Shown here one piece after another: positions 23,809 through 29,810 of a stretch of 29,810 nucleotides of DNA (the stretch's first letter is position 1; the number at the start of each line of letters is the position of its first letter). A model generated the notes under the pieces. It ran no database searches. It was not told the origin of the DNA and saw only the letters and a list, made by a program, of their open reading frames with translations. Position numbers and translations under genes: made by a program. The DNA is from JBBRVP01 sp038246785 (GTDB lineage: Bacteria; Actinomycetota; Actinomycetes; Jiangellales; Jiangellaceae), in NCBI GenBank assembly GCA_038246785.1, contig JBBRVP010000044.1, positions 1-29,810 on the forward strand, written 5' to 3'.

Positions 23809-24787
23809 GTGGCGAGCACGCCGGCGGTGGCGGTGCACGACCTTCGTCGCGAGTTCGTCGTACGCCGGTCGCGCGGGCGGCTGCGGCGGGTCCGCGCGAG
23901 CATCGCCGCGGTCGACGGCGTGACGTTCGACATCGCCGCCGGGGAGTCCGTGGGCTACATCGGCGCCAACGGCGCCGGCAAGTCCACGACGATCAAGATG
24001 CTGACCGGGATCCTCGTGCCGGCCTCGGGCAGCGTCCGCACCTGCGGCCTCGAGCCGGTCGCTCGCCGGCGCGAGCTGGCCCGCCTCGTGGGGGCGGTCT
24101 TCGGCCAGCGCTCGCAGCTGTGGTGGGACCTGCCGCTCGCCGAGTCCTACCGCATCCTGGCGGCGATCCACGGCATGGAGGCGGCCGCCGCGGCCGAGCG
24201 CAAGGCCGAGCTCGCCGAGCGGCTCGAGCTCGGCGACTTCCTCGCCACCCCGGTGCGCCAGCTCTCCCTCGGCGAGCGGATGCGGGGCGAAGTGGCTGCG
24301 GCCCTGCTGCACCGCCCGACGCTGCTCGTCCTGGACGAGCCGACGATCGGCCTGGACCTGCTGAGCAAGGAGCGGCTGCGAGTCTTCCTGCGCGAGGAAC
24401 GCGTCCGGCACGGCACCACCTTGTTACTGACGACCCACGACATGAGCGATGTCGAGCGGCTCTGCGACCGGGTGCTGGTCGTCGACCACGGGCGGCTGGC
24501 CTACGACGGGACACTGCGTGGGCTGGTGACGACCGTTGGCGCTGAGCGCGTCCATGGTCGTCGACCTCACCGAGCCGGGCCCGCCGCTGGTCGGCATCCC
24601 CGGGACCAAGCTCGTCGGGATCGAGGGCGACGGGCTGCGCCAGCGGCTCGCCTTCGCCCCGGACGCGACGACGGCCGCTGCCGTGCTCGGCGCGGTCAGC
24701 GCCCGCGCCGAGGTGCGCGACCTCGCCGTGGAGGAGCCGGACATCGAGGAGGTGGTCCGCCGGCTCTACCTGGCCGGTGGGCGTTGA
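23809..24787 (+). CDS. ABC transporter ATP-binding protein, frameshifted after the ATPase domain
   Basis: An ATPase that should power the two upstream permeases. Visible: Walker A GANGAGKST (about residues 54-62), Q-loop in VFGQRSQLWWDLP, signature LSLGERMR, Walker B LLVLDEPTIGLD and the H-loop in TTHDMSD. The ATPase domain is complete. After VTTVGAERV the frame changes into an Arg/Pro-rich run that continues to 25389 across two other genes. In the next frame the expected C-terminal extension follows at once (VVDLTEPGPPLVGIPGTK... DIEEVVRRLY) ending at 24787. Removing one base near 24554 (GTC CaTG to GTC CTG) restores it. GTG start 2 nt after the second permease. Confidence 0.75.
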
Positions 24788-24792
24788 GCAGA

Positions 24793-25149
24793 TCAGGCCC
24801 CGCCGCTGGCCCGGGCGAGAGCGGCGACGTAGTCCGCCCGCGGGTCGAGCGCGACCGCCACCCGGAAGTGTCCGACCGCCTCGTCGCGGCGGCCTTGCCG
24901 TTGGGCGCAGCGGCCGAGCACGAACCGCGCGTAGGCGTCGGCCGGATCGCGCTCGACGAGGCTGCGGAAGGCGGACTCGGCCTTGACGAGCTGGGCGGAG
25001 GCGAACCAGGCGCGGCCGGCCAGCTCGAGCACGGCACGGCTGTCCGGCTCCTGCTCCAGCACGGGCTCCAAGGCGCGCAGCGCACCGCGCGGATCGCCGT
25101 CGGCCAGCATCTGCTCGGCGAAGCGGAAGGCCGCGACGGCATCGGACAT
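24793..25149 (-). CDS. Tetratricopeptide repeat protein
   Basis: A 118-residue, all-helical protein with about three TPR units: AVAAFRFAEQMLADGDPRGA, then ALRALEPVLEQEPDSRAV and LVKAESAFRSLVERDPADAY, RFVLGRCAQRQGRRDEAVGH ending in VALDPRADY. TPR arrays mediate protein-protein contacts; the partner is unknown. The ATG at 25147-25149 is the natural start. It converges on the ABC ATPase gene with a 5-bp gap and is divergent from the SDR gene. Confidence 0.85.
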   Translation of the reverse strand: MSDAVAAFRFAEQMLADGDPRGALRALEPVLEQEPDSRAVLELAGRAWFASAQLVKAESAFRSLVERDPADAYARFVLGRCAQRQGRRDEAVGHFRVAVALDPRADYVAALARASGGA

Positions 25150-25190
25150 GGTCGGCTCAACGCCGCGGGCCGGGCGCGGATTCCGGGCCC

Positions 25191-25196
25191 TATGGT
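25191..25196 (+). promoter_or_regulatory. Leaderless promoter -10 of the SDR gene
   Basis: TATGGT lies 8 nt before the ATG at 25205. Confidence 0.5.
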
Positions 25197-25204
25197 CGGG
25201 CGGC

Positions 25205-25990
25205 ATGAGCACAACGGCATCGCGGGGCGTCCTCGTCACCGGCGCCTCCCGCGGGATCGGTGCCGCCACCGCCCGCGCCTTCGCGGCCGTCGGGGACCGA
25301 GTCGCGCTGCACTGCCGTACGTCTCGGGACCTCGCCGAACGGGTTCGCGGCGATCTGCCCGGGGACGGGCACCTCGTCGTGACCGGTGACCTCGCCGACC
25401 CGGCCGCGGTGCGGGGCTTCGTCGACGCGGCGGTCGGCGGGCTCGGCCGGGTCGACGTGCTCGTCAACAACGCGGCGCTCTACGTCGACGCGCCGGGCGC
25501 GCGTCGACTCGACCACCGGGTTGACGACGTGGACTTCGAGCAGTGGCAGGCGGCGTGGCGGCGCACGGTCGAGGTCAACCTGCTTGGCACCGCCGACGTC
25601 ACCTACCTCGTCGCCCGGCAGATGATGGCCACCGGCGGCGGCGGGTCCGTGGTCAACGTAGGCTCGCGCGGCGCCTATCGCGGGGAGCCGGACGCCCCGG
25701 CCTACGGCGCCACCAAGGCCGGCGTGCACGCCATGGGCCAGTCCCTTGCGCTCGCGCTCGCGCCGTACGGCATTGCCGTGACCACCGTGGCGCCGGGCTT
25801 CGTCGACACCGACATGGCCGCCCAGGCACTGTTCGGTGAGCGTGGCGCGGCGGTCCGGGCGCAGAGCCCGTTCGGGCGGGTGGCCCGACCCGAGGAGGTG
25901 GCCGCCGCGGTGCTCTGGCTGGCCTCGCCCGAGGCGCGGTGGGCCTCCGGCGCCGTGCTCGACCTCAACGGCGCGTCGTACCTGCGCTGA
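25205..25990 (+). CDS. SDR family oxidoreductase
   Basis: A 261-residue classical short-chain dehydrogenase/reductase. The cofactor motif is TGASRGIG (about residues 12-19), with an Arg in the second strand region (HCRTSRD) that suggests NADP(H). NNAALYVDAPG follows at the active-site edge, catalytic Ser lies in NVGSRGAYRG, and the YxxxK motif is YGATK. VAPGFVDTDM and a C-terminal LDLNGA complete the fold. The substrate is unknown; overall it resembles FabG-like enzymes. It starts 55 nt from the divergent TPR gene. Confidence 0.92.
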   Translation: MSTTASRGVLVTGASRGIGAATARAFAAVGDRVALHCRTSRDLAERVRGDLPGDGHLVVTGDLADPAAVRGFVDAAVGGLGRVDVLVNNAALYVDAPGARRLDHRVDDVDFEQWQAAWRRTVEVNLLGTADVTYLVARQMMATGGGGSVVNVGSRGAYRGEPDAPAYGATKAGVHAMGQSLALALAPYGIAVTTVAPGFVDTDMAAQALFGERGAAVRAQSPFGRVARPEEVAAAVLWLASPEARWASGAVLDLNGASYLR

Positions 25991-26054
25991 CCGCGGCTCG
26001 CGGTGGCTCCGCGCGTCGTGTACGCAACCGCGGCCTCGGCACTCCTCCCAGCGC

Positions 26055-26060
26055 TACGTT
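26055..26060 (+). promoter_or_regulatory. Possible -10 of the S55 protease gene
   Basis: TACGTT, about 50 nt before the TTG start at 26111, fits TANNNT. It would give a leader containing a GGGGG ribosome-binding site. No convincing -35. Confidence 0.3.
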
Positions 26061-26110
26061 CTGACGCGCGCCGCCACCCGGGCGGGGCGCCCGACCATCG
26101 GGGGTATCCC

Positions 26111-27886
26111 TTGCCTCGTCCCTGGTACCGCACCTGCGCCGCGCTGGGAGCCGCTGGTGCCCTCGCCGTCGCCGGCCTGAGCGTCGTGCCCGCGCACGCC
26201 GCGATCCTGCCCACACCGGTCGACTGCCCCACCCTGCTCGCGACCGACCAGGCCGTCGCCGGCCTCACCGGCACCGGCTGGACGGTGGAGAAGGGCACGA
26301 CCCCCGACCCGTTCTCGGCCACCGTCCTCGGCCGCATCGACAACGGCATCGCCCCGGGCGTCGACATGATCATGGCCCGGCTCGACTCCCCGGCCCTCGA
26401 GGCGGCCGGTGGGGTGTGGGCCGGCATGTCGGGCTCGCCGGTCTACACCGCCGACGGCAAGCTGATCGGCTCGGTCTCCTACGGGCTGGCCGCCGCCTCC
26501 CCGATCGCCGGCATCACGCCGGCCGCCTCGCTTGCCGACCTGCTCGACAACGACCCGGACGCCGCGGGGCTGCGGACCCGCAGCAAGGTCGCCGTACCAC
26601 GCGCCGCCGCACAGACGCTGGCGGCCACCGGTGAGGTGAGCACCGCGGAGGCCGTACAAGGCTTCCGAGCGCTGCCCATGCCGCTCAACGTTTCGGGCGT
26701 CTCCGGTGCGGGCGCCGACCGGCTGGCCCAGCGCCTGGCGAGGCGGGCCGGCGTGCGGGTCACCACCGGAGGGGCCGCCGCGTCGGCCGCGCCCGCCCCC
26801 GCCGACTCGCTTTTCGGCGGCAGCAACTTCGCGGCCGCGGTCTCCTACGGCTACGTCACCCTCTCCGCCGTGGGTACCACCACCTACACCTGTGCCGGCA
26901 AGGCGGTCGCGTTCGGTCACCCCTTCCTCGACGCCGGTGTCGTCAGCTACTCCGCCCACCCGGCGACCGCGGTCTACATCCAGGAAGACCCGGTCTTCGG
27001 GCCGTTCAAGGTCGCCAACCCGGGCGGCGTCGCCGGGACTGTCGACCGCGACCGCACGCTGGGCATCCGCGCCCAGCTCGGCCAGCTGCCGACCAGCACC
27101 ACCATCTACTCGACGATCGGGCGGACCGAGACCCGTGCCCGGACCGGCGGGGTCACGCACGCCGTCTTCCGCGACTACACCGCCGACGCCGCGGCCTACC
27201 AGGCGCTCTACAACGTCGACAAGGTGATGGGCTCGGCCAACGCCAAGGGCTCGTTCACAGGGACGCTGACGGTGTCCGGCACCCGGGCGAACGGCTCGGC
27301 CTTCAGCGTGCTGCTGGGCAACTCCTTCGCGGCGCCGACGACGACCGGGAACCCGCTGGACTTCCAGGTCGCCGACTGGGTCTACGGCAGCGTCTCGGCG
27401 CTGGTGGACCAGCCGTTTGACACGGTGACCCTGACGCGGATCAAACTCAACGGCATGGCCAGCTCCGACGGCGCGAACTGGCGGGCCCCGACGTTGACCG
27501 TGCAGCAGAACGGCCGGCAGGTCAACCCGGCGAACCGGACCATCCAGGCGCCGGCCGGATTCCGGCTGTGGTGGAAGGGGGTGACGCAGCTCTACCAGCG
27601 TCCGACCACGACCCAGCAGCGGGCCACCTGGGTGGTGCCTCCACGCTCCGCGAGCGGACGCTCCGGCTACCTGCTCGTCGGCTCCGGCGAAGGGTTCGAG
27701 GCGCCGTCCACCGAGCCGTCCTCGTTCGCAGGCCTGCTCGCTGCCCTGGCGGCAGCCCCCCGCAACGACGAGGTGCGCATCGAGCTTCGCCAGGAGAGCA
27801 ACGACCGGCTGCTGTCGGTCGGGAGGATGCGGTTCAGCCGCGCCATGGATCCGTTCGGCGACTACTACCAGGCCGAGATCGGCTGA
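26111..27886 (+). CDS. Secreted SpoIVB-like peptidase S55 domain protein
   Basis: A 591-residue exported protein. From the TTG start it has a signal peptide (CAALGAAGALAVAGLSVVPA) with likely cleavage after AHA at residue 30. The S55 motif GMSGSPVYTADGKLIGSVSY starts at about residue 105 and holds the predicted nucleophilic Ser; AGITPA follows. A GHPF motif in VAFGHPFLDAG has His270, a candidate catalytic His. In SpoIVB itself the GH motif precedes MSGSP, so the order here is reversed. The C-terminal 250 residues are beta-rich and I do not recognise them. TTG is preceded by GGGGG; an upstream in-frame start at 26003 (no signal peptide) is less likely. Confidence 0.82.
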   Translation: MPRPWYRTCAALGAAGALAVAGLSVVPAHAAILPTPVDCPTLLATDQAVAGLTGTGWTVEKGTTPDPFSATVLGRIDNGIAPGVDMIMARLDSPALEAAGGVWAGMSGSPVYTADGKLIGSVSYGLAAASPIAGITPAASLADLLDNDPDAAGLRTRSKVAVPRAAAQTLAATGEVSTAEAVQGFRALPMPLNVSGVSGAGADRLAQRLARRAGVRVTTGGAAASAAPAPADSLFGGSNFAAAVSYGYVTLSAVGTTTYTCAGKAVAFGHPFLDAGVVSYSAHPATAVYIQEDPVFGPFKVANPGGVAGTVDRDRTLGIRAQLGQLPTSTTIYSTIGRTETRARTGGVTHAVFRDYTADAAAYQALYNVDKVMGSANAKGSFTGTLTVSGTRANGSAFSVLLGNSFAAPTTTGNPLDFQVADWVYGSVSALVDQPFDTVTLTRIKLNGMASSDGANWRAPTLTVQQNGRQVNPANRTIQAPAGFRLWWKGVTQLYQRPTTTQQRATWVVPPRSASGRSGYLLVGSGEGFEAPSTEPSSFAGLLAALAAAPRNDEVRIELRQESNDRLLSVGRMRFSRAMDPFGDYYQAEIG

Positions 27887-27916
27887 CATCGGGAGGCACG
27901 GCCGTCGGCATTGCCG

Positions 27917-27954
27917 TCGAGGGCCCGGTCACCGAGCGGTGACCGGGCCCTCGA
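27917..27954. terminator. Strong bidirectional terminator between S55 protease and clpC
   Basis: A perfect 17-bp stem (27917-27933 pairing with 27938-27954) with a 4-nt gagc loop. It lies in the 91-bp gap between convergent genes. No T tract. It is the most stable hairpin I found in the window. Confidence 0.8.
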
Positions 27955-27977
27955 TCCGTGCGGAGGCCGGCTTGCCC

Positions 27978-29810
27978 TCACTCCGTGCCGGCGGTCTCCA
28001 CCGGGGCGACGTCGGGCAGCTCGGACTTGGCCGTGCCGCGGAAGGTGAACGCCTCCTGCGGCCCCTCGCCCTCCACGTCGACGACGACGATCTGCCCCGA
28101 GCGCAGCTCGCCGAACAGGATCTTCTCGGAGAGCACGTCCTCGAGCTCGCGCTGGATCGTGCGGCGCAACGGCCGCGCCCCCAGCACCGGGTCGAATCCG
28201 TGCCGGGCCAGCAAGCGCTTGGCCGGGGCGGTGAGCTCGACGCCCATGTCCTTGTCGCGCAGCCGCTCGTCGACCTTGGTGATCATCATGTCGACCATGA
28301 GGACGATGTCGTCCTCGGTGAGCTGATGGAACACGATCACGTCGTCGACCCGGTTGAGGAACTCCGGCCGGAAGTGCTGCTTGAGCTCGTCGATGACCTT
28401 GCCCTTCATCCGGTCGTAGGTGCCGCTGACGTCCTCGGTGCGCGCGAAGCCGAGGTTCTGGCCCTTGGAGATGTCGCGGGTGCCGAGGTTGGTCGTCATG
28501 ATGATGACGGTGTTCTTGAAGTCGACCACCCGGCCCTGGGCGTCAGTGAGCCGACCGTCCTCGAGCACCTGCAGCAGCGAGTTGAAGATGTCCGGGTGGG
28601 CCTTCTCCACCTCGTCGAAGAGCACGACGGAGAACGGCTTGCGGCGAACCTTCTCGGTGAGCTGGCCGCCCTCCTCGTAGCCGACGTAACCGGGCGGCGA
28701 GCCGAACAGCCGAGACACCGTGTGCTTCTCGGAGAACTCGCTCATGTCGAGGTGGATGAGCGTGTCCTCGTCGCCGAAGAGGAACTCCGCCAACGCCTTG
28801 GACAGCTCAGTCTTCCCGACACCGGAGGGACCGGCGAAGATGAACGAGCCGCCGGGCCGCTTCGGGTCCTTGAGACCGGCTCGGGTGCGGCGGATCGACT
28901 TGGACAGCGCCTTGATCGCGTCGTCCTGGCTGATGATCCGCTTGTGCAGCTCGTCCTCCATGCGGAGCAGCCGGCTGGTCTCCTCCTCGGTGAGCTTGAA
29001 GACCGGGATGCCCGTGGCGATCGCCAGGACCTCGGCGATGAGCTCCTCGTCGACCTCGGCGACGACGTCGAGGTCGCCGGCCTTCCACTGCTTCTCGCGC
29101 TCGGCCTTCTGCCCGATCAGCTGCTTCTCGCGGTCGCGCAGGCCTGCCGCCTTCTCGAAGTCCTGCGCGTCGATCGCGGACTCCTTCTCACGCCGGACCG
29201 TGGCGATCCGCTCGTCGAACTCCCGCAGGTCCGGCGGCGCGGTCATCCGGCGGATGCGCAGCCGCGAGCCGGCCTCGTCGATGAGGTCGATCGCCTTGTC
29301 CGGGAGGAACCGGTCAGAGACATAACGGTCAGCCAACGTGGCCGCCGCTACCAGCGCGGCATCGGTGATCGAGACCCGGTGGTGCGCCTCATACCTGTCG
29401 CGCAGTCCCTTGAGGATCTCGATCGTGTGGGCGACCGTCGGCTCGGCCACCTGGATCGGCTGGAAGCGCCGCTCGAGGGCGGCGTCCTTCTCGAGGTACT
29501 TGCGGTACTCGTCGAGCGTCGTCGCGCCGATCGTCTGGAGCTCGCCGCGGGCGAGCATCGGCTTGAGGATGCTGGCGGCGTCGATCGCGCCCTCGGCGGC
29601 ACCGGCCCCGACGAGTGTGTGCAACTCGTCGATGAACAGCACGATGTCGCCGCGGGTGCGGATCTCCTTGAGCACCTTCTTCAGTCGCTCCTCGAAGTCG
29701 CCGCGGTAACGGCTGCCGGCGACGAGCGCACCGAGGTCGAGCGTGTAGAGCTGCTTGTTGGTGAGGGTCTCGGGCACCGTGTCGTTGGCGATGGCCTGGG
29801 CCAGGCCCTC
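27978..29810 (-). CDS. clpC: ATP-dependent Clp protease ATPase subunit ClpC (5' end outside window)
   Basis: The C-terminal 610 residues of a Hsp100 unfoldase that feeds proteins to ClpP. The frame is open to the window edge, so the N-terminal domain and the first Walker A are missing. Visible: SRYRGDFEERLKKVLKEI, Walker B of the first AAA+ domain IVLFIDELHTL, the UVR-type middle region (ESAIDAQDFEKAAGLRDREK) that distinguishes ClpC from ClpB and ClpA, second Walker A AGPSGVGKTE, pore segment GSPPGYVGYEEGG, Walker B VVLFDEVEKAH and the D2 C-terminal domain to LPDVAPVETAGTE. It corresponds to mycobacterial ClpC1. It is convergent with the S55 protease gene across a strong terminator. Confidence 0.96.
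   Translation of the reverse strand, partial: EGLAQAIANDTVPETLTNKQLYTLDLGALVAGSRYRGDFEERLKKVLKEIRTRGDIVLFIDELHTLVGAGAAEGAIDAASILKPMLARGELQTIGATTLDEYRKYLEKDAALERRFQPIQVAEPTVAHTIEILKGLRDRYEAHHRVSITDAALVAAATLADRYVSDRFLPDKAIDLIDEAGSRLRIRRMTAPPDLREFDERIATVRREKESAIDAQDFEKAAGLRDREKQLIGQKAEREKQWKAGDLDVVAEVDEELIAEVLAIATGIPVFKLTEEETSRLLRMEDELHKRIISQDDAIKALSKSIRRTRAGLKDPKRPGGSFIFAGPSGVGKTELSKALAEFLFGDEDTLIHLDMSEFSEKHTVSRLFGSPPGYVGYEEGGQLTEKVRRKPFSVVLFDEVEKAHPDIFNSLLQVLEDGRLTDAQGRVVDFKNTVIIMTTNLGTRDISKGQNLGFARTEDVSGTYDRMKGKVIDELKQHFRPEFLNRVDDVIVFHQLTEDDIVLMVDMMITKVDERLRDKDMGVELTAPAKRLLARHGFDPVLGARPLRRTIQRELEDVLSEKILFGELRSGQIVVVDVEGEGPQEAFTFRGTAKSELPDVAPVETAGTE

Noticed and set aside
22200..24787. Programmed ribosomal frameshifting as the explanation for both ABC operon frame changes
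   Set aside because: No slippery heptamer or following hairpin is visible at either site; mutation or sequence error is simpler.
24555..25389. The long extension of the ABC ATPase frame to 25389
   Set aside because: It overlaps the TPR and SDR genes, has Arg/Pro-rich content, and the family C-terminus is in the neighbouring frame up to 24787.
1..29810. CRISPR arrays, tRNA or rRNA genes, prophage or biosynthetic gene cluster
   Set aside because: I saw no regularly spaced repeats, no cloverleaf ending in CCA-like context, no phage structural genes and no synthase modules.

Overview
The window is chromosomal DNA from a high-GC actinobacterium. Third codon positions are overwhelmingly G or C, GTG starts are common, many promoters look leaderless (a TANNNT -10 hexamer 6-9 nt before the start codon), and the gene set is typically actinobacterial: bS22, a BldC-type regulator, DisA/RadA, ClpC, AcuC and a short MutY. 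From what I recall of Mycobacterium tuberculosis, two conserved blocks that lie far apart there sit side by side here: the Rv0495c-Rv0508 block (DUF3109, Ppx, TIM-barrel, ProC, BldC-like, bS22, GalE2-like, acyltransferase, SerB1-like, glutaredoxin) and the Rv3585-Rv3596c block (RadA, DisA, MutY, ClpC). I cannot name the genus; a lycopene cyclase gene suggests a pigmented organism.

Layout. 1-157: 3' end of an IS5-type transposase gene abutting a glutaredoxin stop codon. 158-4779: glutaredoxin and acyl-CoA ligase leftward; divergently, a HAD-IB phosphatase, a lycopene cyclase and a small membrane protein. 4780-4945 is a 166-bp gap between convergent genes where I see nothing definite. 4946-7792 (leftward): acyltransferase, NAD-dependent epimerase, bS22 and the BldC-like regulator. 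7938-11229: AcuC deacetylase, divergent from a two-gene potassium uptake system. 11440-15619 (leftward): ProC, proline dehydrogenase, a TIM-barrel isomerase, the wreck of a vapBC toxin-antitoxin pair, and a Ppx/GppA phosphatase. 15669-20677 (rightward): DUF3109-like protein, methyltransferase, RadA, DisA, MutY. 20590-21030: flavin-type oxidase overlapping the mutY 3' end on the other strand. 21173-24787: YihY/BrkB membrane protein and a three-gene ABC-2 exporter operon with two apparent frameshifts. 24793-27886: TPR protein, SDR oxidoreductase, secreted S55-type protease. 27978-29810: ClpC, its 5' end outside the window. No gap without a gene exceeds 300 bases.

Functional threads: proline catabolism and synthesis (PutB-type dehydrogenase, ProC); potassium uptake (TrkH/TrkA-type) in the same window as the c-di-AMP synthase DisA, whose product controls potassium uptake in other Gram-positives; genome maintenance (RadA, DisA, MutY); lipid or envelope metabolism (acyltransferase, ligase, HAD phosphatase, lycopene cyclase).

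I found no clear new multi-gene system. The best leads are the two frameshifts in the ABC operon, the collapsed vapBC pair, a HAD phosphatase gene with two start signals, a consistent set of leaderless promoters, and a small dyad between the ligase and the HAD gene.
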